Positions 20,768 through 29,694 of a stretch of 36,137 bases of DNA are shown one piece after another; position 1 is the first letter of the stretch; each line of letters starts with the position of its first letter. The notes below the pieces were generated by a model that did not search any database, was not told the origin of the DNA, and saw only the letters and a program-made list of their open reading frames with translations. Both the position numbers and the translations under genes were made by a program. Source of the stretch: Geobacillus jurassicus NBRC 107829 (GTDB lineage: Bacteria; Bacillota; Bacilli; Bacillales; Anoxybacillaceae); NCBI RefSeq assembly GCF_001544315.1, contig NZ_BCQG01000039.1, positions 1-36,137 of the forward strand, given 5' to 3'.

Positions 20768-20839
20768 ACCATCTCTCCTTGATCGTTTCCGCGGCCAGCC
20801 TCAAACGGCGGCTTGCGCCGACAGCTATTCTTACTTTTC

Positions 20840-20867
20840 ATTTTACAACACCGGCAAAGATAATCAA
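20840..20867 (-). promoter_or_regulatory. Sigma-A promoter of ysmB-racE
   Basis: Minus strand -35 TTGATT (20867-20862), 16-base spacer, -10 TAAAAT (20845-20840), about 73 bases upstream of ysmB. The -35 lies right behind the T-run following gerE's palindromic terminator. Confidence 0.7.
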
Positions 20868-20970
20868 CAAAAAAATGCGGCGGCCGCCGCGGACGAAGGC
20901 CGGACGGGCGCCAAGCCTCGTCCGGCCGCAAGGGAACATAACAGCCGGCTGTCCAACAAGGAAAGCCGGC
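20868..20970 (-). terminator. Triple-hairpin terminator region after gerE
   Basis: Three hairpins follow the gerE stop: GCCGGCT/AGCCGGC (20944-20970), GGCCGGACG/CGTCCGGCC (20898-20927), and the palindrome GCGGCGGCCGCCGC (20877-20890), which is followed by ATTTTTTTG. The last is the likely termination point; the first two have no clear T-tract. Confidence 0.6.
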
Positions 20971-20975
20971 ATCGT

Positions 20976-21200
20976 TTATAGTTCAAGTTCGCCCATTCGA
21001 AGCAATTCAATGACAGCTTGCGAGCGCCCCTTGACCCCAAGCTTTTGCATCGCATTCGAAATATGGTTGCGGACCGTTTTCTCGCTGATAAACAGCTCTT
21101 TGGCGATCTCTTTCGTCGTCTTGTCTTGCACGAGCAATTCGAAGACTTCTTTTTCTCTTTTTGTCAAAAGCGGCTTCGATTGAAACGATTTGTCCTTCAA
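20976..21200 (-). CDS. gerE: Late sporulation transcription factor GerE
   Basis: 74-residue LuxR-type helix-turn-helix protein, the same length as B. subtilis GerE, consisting only of the DNA-binding domain: LLTKREKEVFELLVQDKTTKEIAKELFISEKTVRNHISNAMQKLGVKGRSQAV. It regulates sigma-K-dependent coat genes in the mother cell (known for B. subtilis). The start is a TTG at 21200 behind AAGGAGGG. It is transcribed alone from a sigma-K-type promoter, between sdhB and ysmB. Confidence 0.97.
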   Translation of the reverse strand: MKDKSFQSKPLLTKREKEVFELLVQDKTTKEIAKELFISEKTVRNHISNAMQKLGVKGRSQAVIELLRMGELEL

Positions 21201-21260
21201 CGGTTGTAACCCTCCTTGCTCTCAATGGGCCCGAACTGCCGGATGGGTATTTCCTCGCCA

Positions 21261-21288
21261 TATCGTATGTGAGAGCAAGAGCGGCGGT
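21261..21288 (-). promoter_or_regulatory. Sigma-K promoter of gerE
   Basis: Minus strand -35 AC (21288-21287), 17-base spacer, -10 CATACGATA (21269-21261), which fits the sigma-K consensus AC-N16/17-CATAnnnTA. It lies about 60 bases upstream of gerE. B. subtilis gerE is sigma-K dependent. Confidence 0.75.
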
Positions 21289-21383
21289 GACGAAAATTTG
21301 CTTATCTAATAGAAAAATGGGTCTTTTTTTTCTTCATCTTTCGGTTCGCCGGAGACGGTTGGCTGCCGCTTGTCCAGAAAAAC

Positions 21384-21423
21384 AAAAAATCCCCCTCATG
21401 TCTATTCGAATGAAGGGGATTTT
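21384..21423 (-). terminator. sdh operon terminator
   Basis: AAAATCCCC pairs with GGGGATTTT, with TCAT/ATGA continuing after one mismatch; TTGTTTTTC follows on the minus strand. It starts 11 bases after the sdhB stop. Confidence 0.9.
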
Positions 21424-21433
21424 GATTCTGCCG

Positions 21434-22195
21434 CTACACTTCGTCGCTGCCAAAGAAATCGCGGAACATTTGAATCGTCGTTTCGCGGTTTAACGCCGCG
21501 ATCGATGTCGTCAACGGAATGCCCTTCGGGCACGATTGCACGCAGTTTTGCGAGTTGCCGCAGTTGGCCAGTCCGCCGTCGCCCATAATCGCCCGCAGCC
21601 GTTCGGCTTTATGCATCGCCCCGGTCGGGTGGGCGTTAAACAGCCGCACTTGCGACAGCGGCGCCGGGCCGATAAAGTTCGACTTGCTGTTGACGTTCGG
21701 GCACGCTTCGAGGCAGACGCCGCATGTCATGCATTTTGACAGCTCGTACGCCCATTGCCGCTTCCGCTCTGGCATGCGCGGCCCCGGACCCAAGTCGTAC
21801 GTTCCGTCGATCGGAATCCATGCTTTCACTCGCTTCAACGCGTCAAACATCCGGCTCCGATCGATGACCAAGTCGCGGATGACAGGGAATGTGCGCATCG
21901 GCTCAAGGCGGATCGGCTGCTCGAGTTTGTCAATGAGCGCGGCGCACGCCTGGCGCGGTTTGCCGTTAATGACCATCGAACAGGCTCCGCATACTTCTTC
22001 CAGACAGTTCATTTCCCAAGCGACCGGCGTCGTTTTTTCCCCTTTGGCGTTGACTGGATTGCGACGAATTTCCATGAGCGCCGAAATGACGTTCATGTTC
22101 GGGCGGTACGGAATGACAAACTCTTCTTCATACGGCGCGGAATCCGGACGATCTTGGCGCGTGATGATCAAACGAACCGTTTTGTTCTCGCTCAT
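21434..22195 (-). CDS. sdhB: Succinate dehydrogenase iron-sulfur subunit
   Basis: Electron-transfer subunit of membrane-bound complex II; 253 residues. Ligands for three clusters are visible: [2Fe-2S] Cys64, 69, 72, 84; [4Fe-4S] Cys155, 158, 161 with Cys222; [3Fe-4S] Cys165, 212, 218. The ATG at 22195 follows AGGAAGTGA and is one base after the sdhA stop. No ysmA-like thioesterase gene separates it from gerE, unlike B. subtilis. Confidence 0.98.
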   Translation of the reverse strand: MSENKTVRLIITRQDRPDSAPYEEEFVIPYRPNMNVISALMEIRRNPVNAKGEKTTPVAWEMNCLEEVCGACSMVINGKPRQACAALIDKLEQPIRLEPMRTFPVIRDLVIDRSRMFDALKRVKAWIPIDGTYDLGPGPRMPERKRQWAYELSKCMTCGVCLEACPNVNSKSNFIGPAPLSQVRLFNAHPTGAMHKAERLRAIMGDGGLANCGNSQNCVQSCPKGIPLTTSIAALNRETTIQMFRDFFGSDEV

Positions 22196-22196
22196 C

Positions 22197-23954
22197 TTAC
22201 TTCACTTCCTCTTTCTTTTTGCTGTAGTCGCGCTTGCGCGGTTTAATCAACGAGACGTCAACGTCTTCATAATGGAACGCCGGACCATCTGGCGTGTAGC
22301 GGGCCATCGTCGTTTTCAGCCACTCTTCGTCATTGCGCTCCGGAAACTCCGGCTTGTAGTGCGCCCCACGGCTTTCATTGCGATGGTAAGCGCCAAGCGT
22401 AATGACGCGGGCGAGCTGCAGCATGTTGTACAGCTGGCGGATAAACGTCGCTCCTTGGTTGCTCCATCTCGACGTGTCGGTGACGCTGATGTTTTTGTAC
22501 CGCTCCATCAGCTCTTGAATTTTCTCATCCGTCTTCAGCAACCGGTCGTTGTAGCGGACGATCGTCACGTTCGCCGTCATCCATTCACCGAGCTCTTTAT
22601 GCAGCACATAGGCGTTTTCCGTGCCGTCCATCGCCAAAATGTTCTCCCATTTTTCCTGCTCCCGTTTCACATAGCTGTCGTATAACGTCGACGGCATCGC
22701 ATCCGCCGATTTCTCGAGGCCGCGGATGTAGCGGACGGCGTTCGGGCCGGCGACCATTCCGCCGTAAATCGCCGACAGAAGCGAGTTTGCCCCGAGGCGG
22801 TTCGCGCCGTGAATCGAATAGTCGCACTCGCCGGCAGCAAACAGCCCTTTGATGTTCGTCATTTGGTCATAGTCGACCCATAAGCCGCCCATCGAATAGT
22901 GAACGGCCGGGAACACTTTCATCGGCACTTTGCGCGGATCTTCGCCCATGAATTTCTCATAAATTTCGATAATGCCGCCAAGCTTGATGTCCAACTCTTT
23001 CGGATCTTTATGCGACAAATCCAAATAGACCATGTTCTCGCCGTTGATGCCGAGCTTCAAGTCGACGCAGACGTGGAAAATTTCCCGAGCGGCGATGTCG
23101 CGCGGCACCAAGTTTCCGTAAGCCGGATATTTTTCCTCGAGGAAATACCACGGCTTCCCATCTTTATACGTCCAAATGCGCCCGCCTTCCCCGCGCGCCG
23201 ATTCACTCATGAGGCGGAGCTTGTCATCGCCCGGAATGGCCGTCGGGTGAATTTGGATGAACTCGCCGTTGGCGTAGTAAACGCCTTGCTGGTAAGCGAT
23301 CGAAGCCGCCGAACCGGTGTTGATGACGGAGTTCGTCGATTTCCCGAAAATGATCCCCGGGCCGCCGGTCGCCAAAATGACGGCATCCGCTGGAAACGCT
23401 TTGATTTCCATGGACCGCAAATCTTGTGCGACGATGCCGCGGCAAATTTGCTCGTCATCCAAAACGACGCCTAAAAACTCCCAATGCTCGTACTTCGTGA
23501 CGAGCCCGGCCACTTCATGGCGGCGCACCTGTTCATCAAGCGCATACAAAATCTGCTGGCCAGTCGTCGCCCCCGCATATGCGGTCCGGTGGTGCTGCGT
23601 CCCCCCGAAGCGGCGGAAATCAAGCAGTCCTTCCGGCGTCCGGTTGAACATGACGCCCATCCGATCGAGCATGTAAATGATCCCCGGCGCCGCTTCACAC
23701 ATTGCTTTGACCGGAGGCTGGTTCGCCAAGAAGTCCCCGCCATAGACGGTATCGTCAAAATGCTCCCACGGAGAGTCGCCTTCCCCTTTCGTGTTGACCG
23801 CTCCGTTAATGCCGCCTTGGGCACAGACGGAGTGAGAACGCTTTACCGGAACGAGCGAAAACAGTTCGACAGGCACTCCTGCCTCGGCGATTTTAATCGT
23901 GGCCATCAAGCCGGCCAAACCGCCGCCAACAACGATGATTTTCCCTTTTTTCAT
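22197..23954 (-). CDS. sdhA: Succinate dehydrogenase flavoprotein subunit
   Basis: Catalytic FAD subunit of complex II, oxidising succinate to fumarate; 585 residues. N-terminal dinucleotide-binding motif VVGGGLAGLMATIKIAEAG; covalent-flavin His in RSHSVCAQGGING (His41); active-site segments QIHPTAIPGDDKLRLMSESARGEGGRIW and HGANRLGANSLLSAIYGGMVAG. The ATG at 23954 follows AGGGAGTGA. It is separated from sdhC by 169 bases with no gene, and abuts sdhB. Confidence 0.98.
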   Translation of the reverse strand: MKKGKIIVVGGGLAGLMATIKIAEAGVPVELFSLVPVKRSHSVCAQGGINGAVNTKGEGDSPWEHFDDTVYGGDFLANQPPVKAMCEAAPGIIYMLDRMGVMFNRTPEGLLDFRRFGGTQHHRTAYAGATTGQQILYALDEQVRRHEVAGLVTKYEHWEFLGVVLDDEQICRGIVAQDLRSMEIKAFPADAVILATGGPGIIFGKSTNSVINTGSAASIAYQQGVYYANGEFIQIHPTAIPGDDKLRLMSESARGEGGRIWTYKDGKPWYFLEEKYPAYGNLVPRDIAAREIFHVCVDLKLGINGENMVYLDLSHKDPKELDIKLGGIIEIYEKFMGEDPRKVPMKVFPAVHYSMGGLWVDYDQMTNIKGLFAAGECDYSIHGANRLGANSLLSAIYGGMVAGPNAVRYIRGLEKSADAMPSTLYDSYVKREQEKWENILAMDGTENAYVLHKELGEWMTANVTIVRYNDRLLKTDEKIQELMERYKNISVTDTSRWSNQGATFIRQLYNMLQLARVITLGAYHRNESRGAHYKPEFPERNDEEWLKTTMARYTPDGPAFHYEDVDVSLIKPRKRDYSKKKEEVK

Positions 23955-24123
23955 AGCTACTCACTCCCTAATAGATTGCTGCTTTTGCTTGCATGCCGCA
24001 CGTTTTGCCTTGCCGTCCCGCCATCGACCAAGCGATCGTTCGGAGAGCGGCTAAGGCGCGATCCATCACGAGCCAACGCAGCGGTTCATCATCGAATCAT
24101 TCCCTAGGAATGGAACGCTTGTC

Positions 24124-24732
24124 TTACGCAAACGCCAAAATGGCGCGAATACCGACAATGGAAAGCGCAACGAAAATGATCATCGTAATGTACGTAAACA
24201 CTTGCTGCGAACGAGGCGACACTGTCAAACCCCAGCTGACGCAGAATGACCATAAGCCGTTGGCGAAGTGAAATACGGTGGACAAGATTCCAACAATATA
24301 GAATCCGAGCATAAACGGATTGTCGACAATGTTGGCCATCATGTCATAGTTCACTTCAACGCCCAATGCAGCTTGCACCCGCGTTTCATACACATGCCAG
24401 ACGACAAAAATCAATGTAATGATGCCGGTGATCCGCTGAAGCATAAACATCCAGTTGCGGAAATAGCCGTACTGGCGGGTGTTGAATTTCGCTGTAAACG
24501 CGATATAAATGCCGTATACAGCGTGGAACAACAATGGAAGAAAAATAACAAAAATTTCAAGAAAATAGCGGAACGGTAAGTTTCCCATAAACTCCGCCGC
24601 CCGGTTAAACGCTTCCGGCCCGCGCGTCGCAAAATGGTTGACGACCAAGTGCTGCACCAAAAAAATGCCAACGGGAATAACCCCAAGCAGCGAATGGAGC
24701 CGGCGGTAATAAAACTCGCGATTCCCTGCCAT
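24124..24732 (-). CDS. sdhC: Succinate dehydrogenase cytochrome b558 subunit
   Basis: Di-heme membrane anchor of complex II that reduces menaquinone; 202 residues with about five membrane spans. His28, His70, His113 and His155 occur at the positions known as heme ligands in the B. subtilis protein. The open frame extends 50 codons upstream but that part covers the promoter; the ATG at 24732 follows AAGGGGG and gives the family N-terminus MAGNREFYYRRLHSLLG. First gene of sdhCAB. Confidence 0.97.
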   Translation of the reverse strand: MAGNREFYYRRLHSLLGVIPVGIFLVQHLVVNHFATRGPEAFNRAAEFMGNLPFRYFLEIFVIFLPLLFHAVYGIYIAFTAKFNTRQYGYFRNWMFMLQRITGIITLIFVVWHVYETRVQAALGVEVNYDMMANIVDNPFMLGFYIVGILSTVFHFANGLWSFCVSWGLTVSPRSQQVFTYITMIIFVALSIVGIRAILAFA

Positions 24733-24828
24733 ATGTAAACCCCCTTCAACTGATAAAAAATATGTGCCTCTCGCTCGCAGTGCGGAAACGGAAACATCTT
24801 CCATTTCCCTATTCGCTTTGTCACATTC

Positions 24829-24857
24829 ATTGTACTCCCACATTGTACAAGCGTCAA
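24829..24857 (-). promoter_or_regulatory. Sigma-A promoter of sdhCAB
   Basis: Minus strand -35 TTGACG (24857-24852), 17-base spacer, -10 TACAAT (24834-24829), about 97 bases upstream of sdhC. A near-consensus strong promoter. Confidence 0.85.
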
Positions 24858-24939
24858 GAAAACACTGCCACAAAATGTTCAAACATTCTTATAGTTGTGC
24901 CACCTCAGGAAAGAAGATGCACTCCGGCGGCAATTCAGC

Positions 24940-24945
24940 TATAAT
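24940..24945 (+). promoter_or_regulatory. Probable -10 of yslB
   Basis: TATAAT on the plus strand, 28 bases before the yslB ATG. No good -35 is present at 16-18 bases, so assignment is tentative. Confidence 0.4.
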
Positions 24946-24972
24946 GAGGAAATAGAGAAAGAGGGGAAAACG

Positions 24973-25425
24973 ATGAAGCAGCCACCATTAGAGGACCAAT
25001 ATCAAACGTTTGGGTCGATTGCGCTTTCCGCATTCGGGGCTGAACTGCTCCGGCATTCGCTTCTTCCCGAGCTGCTCGGCAAAGACGCCGCCCCGCTGCT
25101 GTACTGGGCCGGCAAACAGCTGGCGCGGCGCTACCCGCTCGAAACGCTCGATGATGTCGCCCTATTTTTTGAACGGGCCGGCTGGGGGGCGCTGTCGGCT
25201 GACGAAGAGCGAAACGACGAACTATATATCGAGCTGTCCGGCCCCATCATCGCCGCCCGCTTTTCTTTGTACGGCAGTTGCTCGTTCCAGCTTGAGGCTG
25301 GATTTCTCGCTCAGCAAATCGAGCGGCAAAAGCGGTTCGTCACCGAGGCGGTCGAACTGCCGCCAAAGCGGAACGGCAAAGCGCGCATTTTGGTGAAATG
25401 GGACCGGAAGCAAGCGATCGAATGA
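24973..25425 (+). CDS. yslB: DUF2507 family protein YslB
   Basis: The only clear plus-strand gene. 150 residues, soluble, no signal peptide. It matches the B. subtilis YslB pattern: ELLRHSLLPELLGKDAAPLLYWAGKQLARRYPLE, FFERAGWGALS, and FQLEAGFLAQQIE. The family is sometimes discussed as a small-molecule-binding fold; function is not established. The ATG at 24973 follows GAGGGG; an upstream in-frame ATG at 24895 has no ribosome site. It is divergent from sdhC and convergent with uvrC. Confidence 0.9.
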   Translation: MKQPPLEDQYQTFGSIALSAFGAELLRHSLLPELLGKDAAPLLYWAGKQLARRYPLETLDDVALFFERAGWGALSADEERNDELYIELSGPIIAARFSLYGSCSFQLEAGFLAQQIERQKRFVTEAVELPPKRNGKARILVKWDRKQAIE

Positions 25426-25429
25426 AGGG

Positions 25430-25462
25430 AACGGGCGCCCGTTTTGCGGAGGGACGCCCGTT
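25430..25462. terminator. Convergent terminator between yslB and uvrC
   Basis: AACGGGCG (25430-25437) pairs with CGCCCGTT (25455-25462) in the 43-base space between the two convergent stops. It is flanked by short T-rich stretches on both strands and probably serves both genes. Confidence 0.65.
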
Positions 25463-25468
25463 TGACCG

Positions 25469-27241
25469 TTATTTATGCAACTTTTCGTATATTTTCTCCG
25501 CTACCGCCCTCGGGATGTTCGCCTGCTGCAATTCTTCCACCGTCGCCTCTTTTATCTTTTTCACCGAGCCGAAATAATTCAAGAGCGCTTTTTTCCGCTT
25601 TTCTCCGACGCCCGGGATGTCGTCAAGCGCAGAATGAAACATCGTTTTCTGCCGCGTCTGGCGATGGAATGCGACGGCAAACCGATGCACTTCGTCCTGA
25701 ATGCGCTGCAGCAAATAAAACTCTTGGCTTTGCCGGTCAAGCGGCACCACCGTCGGCGGGTCGCCGGCCAAAAGCTCCGAAGTTCGGTGCTTTTCGTCTT
25801 TTGCTAGTCCGACAAGCGGCACGTCAAGGCCGAGCTCGTTCTCAATCACATCGCGCACCGCCGATAAATGCCCCTTGCCGCCGTCGATGATAATGAGATC
25901 CGGAAGCGGCAGCCCTTCTTTCAGCACGCGCGTATAGCGGCGGCGCACGACTTCGCGCATCGTTTCATAATCGTTCGGCCCCGCGACCGTTTTTACCTTA
26001 TATTTCCGATACTCTTTTTTCGCCGGCTTGCCGTCAAGGAAAACAACGAGCGCCGAGACTGGATCGGCCCCGTAAATGTTGGAGTTGTCAAACGCCTCGA
26101 TGCGGCGCGGCGCTGGAATGCCGAGCCGCTCTCCGAGCCGTTCGACCGCTTTGATCGTCCGCTCCTCATCCCGTTCAATGAAATAAAATTTCTCCTTTAA
26201 GGCGATGGCGGCGTTTTTGCTCGCCAGCTCGACAAGCTCTTTTTTCTTCCCTTTTTTCGGCTGGACGACCGCAATGCCGAGCAGTTCGCGGGCAAGCTCG
26301 CCGTCAATGTCCGTCGGGAGGACGACTTCTTTCGGCTTCAAATGGTGCGACTTCGCGTAAAACTGGCCCAAAAACGTGAGCATTTCCTCATCCGGGTCTT
26401 GATAAAGTGGGAAGATCGATACGTCGCGCTCGATCAGCTTTCCTTGGCGGAGGAAAAACACTTGCACGCACATCCAACCTTTGTCGTACGCGTAGCCGAA
26501 CACATCGCGGTCGATGAAGTCGTTGAGCATCATTTTTTGCTTTTCCATCGTCATTTCAATCGCCGCGATTTGGTCGCGGTATTCTTTCGCCCGCTCAAAC
26601 TCGAGCGCTTCCGCTGCCTGGTGCATTTTCTCAGCCAGCTCCCGCTTGACGTCTTCATACCCGCCGTTTAAAAAGCGGACGATTTGTTCGACCATCGCCT
26701 TGTTTTGCTCGTCTGACACCGGATGGACGCACGGGGCGAGGCATTGGCCCATATGATAATACAAACAGACGCGCGAAGGCAGCGTCGAACATTTGCGGAG
26801 CGGATACAAGCGGTCGAGCAGCTTTTTCGTTTCGTTCGCCGCCTGCACGTTCGGATACGGACCGAAATATTTGCCGCCGTCTTTTTTCACTTTGCGGGTG
26901 ATCAATAGGCGCGGATGCTTTTCCGCCGTAATTTTAATAAACGGGTAGCTTTTGTCATCTTTCAGCATGACGTTGTATTTCGGATCATGCTTTTTGATCA
27001 AATTCATCTCCAAAATGAGCGCCTCGGCGTTTGACGAGGTGACGATGTATTCGAAATCGGCGATTTCCTCTACGAGCCGCTGCGTCTTGCCGTCATGCGT
27101 CCCGGTGAAATACGAGCGGACGCGCGCTTTCAACGACTTCGCCTTGCCGACGTAAATGACCGTTCCGTGTTTGTCTTTCATTAAATAGCAGCCCGGCTGC
27201 TCCGGCAGCACAGCCAGCTTTTCTTTCAGCCGCTCATTCAT
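25469..27241 (-). CDS. uvrC: Excinuclease ABC subunit C
   Basis: Dual-incision nuclease of nucleotide excision repair; 590 residues. In order: N-terminal GIY-YIG nuclease ([30 protein letters not shown]), a cysteine-bearing segment [13 protein letters not shown], the UVR motif binding UvrB (about 200-235), the RNase H-like nuclease domain ([21 protein letters not shown]), and C-terminal helix-hairpin-helix repeats ([20 protein letters not shown]). The ATG at 27241 has an excellent GAGGTGA, whose TGA is also the stop codon of the preceding glycosyltransferase gene. Confidence 0.98.
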   Translation of the reverse strand: MNERLKEKLAVLPEQPGCYLMKDKHGTVIYVGKAKSLKARVRSYFTGTHDGKTQRLVEEIADFEYIVTSSNAEALILEMNLIKKHDPKYNVMLKDDKSYPFIKITAEKHPRLLITRKVKKDGGKYFGPYPNVQAANETKKLLDRLYPLRKCSTLPSRVCLYYHMGQCLAPCVHPVSDEQNKAMVEQIVRFLNGGYEDVKRELAEKMHQAAEALEFERAKEYRDQIAAIEMTMEKQKMMLNDFIDRDVFGYAYDKGWMCVQVFFLRQGKLIERDVSIFPLYQDPDEEMLTFLGQFYAKSHHLKPKEVVLPTDIDGELARELLGIAVVQPKKGKKKELVELASKNAAIALKEKFYFIERDEERTIKAVERLGERLGIPAPRRIEAFDNSNIYGADPVSALVVFLDGKPAKKEYRKYKVKTVAGPNDYETMREVVRRRYTRVLKEGLPLPDLIIIDGGKGHLSAVRDVIENELGLDVPLVGLAKDEKHRTSELLAGDPPTVVPLDRQSQEFYLLQRIQDEVHRFAVAFHRQTRQKTMFHSALDDIPGVGEKRKKALLNYFGSVKKIKEATVEELQQANIPRAVAEKIYEKLHK

Positions 27242-27247
27242 CGGCCA

Positions 27248-28693
27248 TCACCTCACTGCTCCATCCACCCATTCGTACAGCGTGATCGTCCCATACACTG
27301 GATCGGCAAGCAAACTGGAACGATACGTTTTCACTTTGCGCACATGGCTAGAAACATCGACCCCTTGGGCGCGAAATCCATCAACGACATGGTCGGTCAT
27401 ATAAATGGCAGCATGGCGGTAGTTTTCTTTGTCTTGCAAAAAGAAAGAAAAATGGAGCACGTCTTTATGTGGAAACGGCACGCGCAAATAGTCGAATACA
27501 CGCGTCTCTTCCCACGTATATACCACAAACGGCTGCCGTTTGTCACGCAAATCGTTTGCGAGCTGATACACGGCCGGCGGCGTCCTGACTTGCTCGCGCA
27601 GTTGCCCGATGCCGACTGTAGCCTGCAGCAGCACAACCGCCGCGGCCAGAACAAACCGCCATGTCCGGGGCGCGGCCAACAGCCGCCCCCACACGTAAAC
27701 GAGCGCGATATGAACGAGCGGGAGGAGATGGCGCGGCTTATCAATGTTTTGTCCGAAGAGCGCCCACACAGCGTACAGCAAGGCGGAAATCACAAGCGGG
27801 CGCGGCAGCCGAAACGGCCCAGCGCGCCAGGCGATGGCGCCGACCACCGCATAGGCGGCCAGCAGCCAAACGTTTTGGCTGGCCACGCCGGTCCAAAGAA
27901 AGTTGTCAACGAAAAAGCGGCGCACCCGTTCGAAAAATGGGAGCGTGCTTGTTGCCGCCGTTCCGCCCCAGTCGCTGAAATGGCCGACGACAAACGCCCA
28001 GCCGAGCTTCATAAACGGCCAAAGGCCGCCTTCCGTCGCCGCGACGGCCGCCACCCAAATGAATTGAAAAGCCCCTGCCGCCAACAAGGACGCCGCGAGA
28101 CGACCAAACCGGCGGTGCGCCTTCCAGTCTTCATGCCAAAGGACCAACAGCGCCGCGGCAAACGGGGCATACGACAGGCGAATCCCCATGAGGATGCTAA
28201 ATAACGCCATCGGCAACAGCTGCGCCGTCCATGCCGTTCGCCGCCGCGCCCATTCCACCGCCCAAATGTACCACCAAAGCACACCAAGCGCGGCGCCGTC
28301 TGACATCGGCCGGGCGGCGGCAAGGAGCACGTAGCTGGAAGAAATCACTGAAAGCGCGGCGAGCAGCGCCGCCGGGCGCGGCATATGCCGAGCGAACAGC
28401 CAAACGATGGGAAAGGCGGCGGAAAACAACACGAGCACATTCAAGATCGAAAGCGCCTTTGCCGGATTGGCAACTAGAGTGTGCATCGCCATGCCGCCAA
28501 GGATGAAATACGGATAGCCCGGGAAATGCGGCTGCATGGCCAACACGTCATAGCGCTCAAGCGCCAAGGCAAAATCGACTTCATCCCATGTGGCCGCATA
28601 CGGGCTTGCCCAATATAGGCCCGCGCCAACCAACAAAACAGCCGTTCCGATACTAAAGCCGATCCAAAGACGGTCGCCAAACCGTTTGTTCAC
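27248..28693 (-). CDS. GT-C type membrane glycosyltransferase-like protein
   Basis: 481 residues with about nine to eleven hydrophobic spans. The first extracytoplasmic loop has TWDEVDF, the acidic motif expected of GT-C/PMT-type enzymes that use lipid-linked sugars, and a later NIDKPRHLLPL resembles the RxLLP-type segment of that fold. A soluble C-terminal part (about 370-481) follows the last span. Donor and acceptor are unknown. The GTG at 28693 follows GGAGGGG; an upstream TTG overlaps that site and is rejected. The gene starts only about 15 bases after the FTR1 terminator, and its stop lies within the uvrC ribosome site. Confidence 0.75.
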   Translation of the reverse strand: MNKRFGDRLWIGFSIGTAVLLVGAGLYWASPYAATWDEVDFALALERYDVLAMQPHFPGYPYFILGGMAMHTLVANPAKALSILNVLVLFSAAFPIVWLFARHMPRPAALLAALSVISSSYVLLAAARPMSDGAALGVLWWYIWAVEWARRRTAWTAQLLPMALFSILMGIRLSYAPFAAALLVLWHEDWKAHRRFGRLAASLLAAGAFQFIWVAAVAATEGGLWPFMKLGWAFVVGHFSDWGGTAATSTLPFFERVRRFFVDNFLWTGVASQNVWLLAAYAVVGAIAWRAGPFRLPRPLVISALLYAVWALFGQNIDKPRHLLPLVHIALVYVWGRLLAAPRTWRFVLAAAVVLLQATVGIGQLREQVRTPPAVYQLANDLRDKRQPFVVYTWEETRVFDYLRVPFPHKDVLHFSFFLQDKENYRHAAIYMTDHVVDGFRAQGVDVSSHVRKVKTYRSSLLADPVYGTITLYEWVDGAVR

Positions 28694-28707
28694 CGTGTTC
28701 CCCTCCA

Positions 28708-28743
28708 AAGAAAACGTACAAGGCGTTGCAGCCTTGTACGTTT
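28708..28743 (-). terminator. Terminator of the FTR1 operon
   Basis: A 13-bp perfect stem (AAACGTACAAGGC with GCCTTGTACGTTT, loop of 6) beginning at the FTR1 stop codon, followed by TTTTCTTT on the minus strand. The next gene begins directly after it. Confidence 0.85.
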
Positions 28744-29668
28744 ACATGACGCATTTTTTGTTTTCATCCAACGCGGCGGCCGGCGGTTTCTCGACCGCAA
28801 CGTTCTTTTGACCGCGGCGGCTTGTCACAAGCAAATACACGACAACAAAGTAGCCGATATAAGCGATCACTTCCTCAAGCGACGGCATCGATGAATAGCC
28901 AAACAGCGCTTTTAAAAAGACGCCGACTTCACCGGAAAAGACGGGGGCGACGCCATGGTCGCGCACATAATGCTCATAATCGATCGGATGTTCCGGAAGC
29001 AACCATGTCAAGTCATATACGTGCGGCATGACGCTCCCGATGAGGCCAATGTCCTGCATCATGGAAATGGCTTGCACGAGCAGGCCGGCGGCGATCAAGA
29101 CGATAAAAGCGCCGGTCACTTTAAAGAACGTCTTCAGCGGGATGCGCATCGTCCCTTTAAAGAAAAAGTAGCTGACCAAAGCGGCAATGACGATTCCTGT
29201 CGCCGCCCCCCAACCTTGCAGTGCGGCACCGATGTTGCCGTGCGTAATGGCGGCGAAGAAAAAGACAGTTTCCACTCCCTCGCGCAGCACAACTAAAAAC
29301 GAATGAATAACCATCCCGATGACGTTGCCGGTCGTAATAAATTGGTCCATTTTCCCTTCGACGCTTTTTTTCATATCGCGGCTATGCTCTGCCATCCAAA
29401 ACACCATTTGCGTCAACAAAAGCGTCGAGACGACCATAATGCCGATTTTTAAGTAGATTTCACTTCCCATCGCGGCGAAGCCGGTGAACACAAGTTGAAA
29501 CAACATGGCAACGCCGACGCTCGCCGCCACCGCCAAGGCGGCGCCGAGCCACACATATTTCGTATATTCACGATGGTTCACCCGTTTCAAATACGACGTA
29601 ATAATCCCGACAATGAGCAATGCCTCGAGCGCTTCGCGAAACGTGATGAGCAGCGCTTGAACTTCCAT
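28742..29668 (-). CDS. FTR1/EfeU-family iron permease
   Basis: Integral membrane permease of 308 residues with about seven spans. Both REXXE iron-binding motifs are present: REALE at 11-15 in span 1 and REGVE at 129-133 in span 4. The family moves iron with partner redox or binding proteins. It is the second gene of a Fur-boxed operon, 26 bases behind a signal-peptide protein. No cupredoxin/M75 (EfeO) or DyP peroxidase (EfeB) gene is in the window. The ATG at 29668 follows GAGGAGG. The tail KKCVM places a Cys near the C-terminus. Confidence 0.93.
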   Translation of the reverse strand: MEVQALLITFREALEALLIVGIITSYLKRVNHREYTKYVWLGAALAVAASVGVAMLFQLVFTGFAAMGSEIYLKIGIMVVSTLLLTQMVFWMAEHSRDMKKSVEGKMDQFITTGNVIGMVIHSFLVVLREGVETVFFFAAITHGNIGAALQGWGAATGIVIAALVSYFFFKGTMRIPLKTFFKVTGAFIVLIAAGLLVQAISMMQDIGLIGSVMPHVYDLTWLLPEHPIDYEHYVRDHGVAPVFSGEVGVFLKALFGYSSMPSLEEVIAYIGYFVVVYLLVTSRRGQKNVAVEKPPAAALDENKKCVM

Positions 29669-29694
29669 GCCCCCGCCTCCTCATTAAGTTTAGA

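Noticed and set aside
21519-22685. 388-codon plus-strand frame opposite sdhB and sdhA
   Set aside because: It is antisense to two genes with complete catalytic and metal-binding motifs; no ribosome site and no recognisable product.
24106-24118. Palindrome-like ATTCCCTAGGAAT in the sdhC-sdhA gap
   Set aside because: Too short (five or six pairs) and without a T-tract or known binding consensus.
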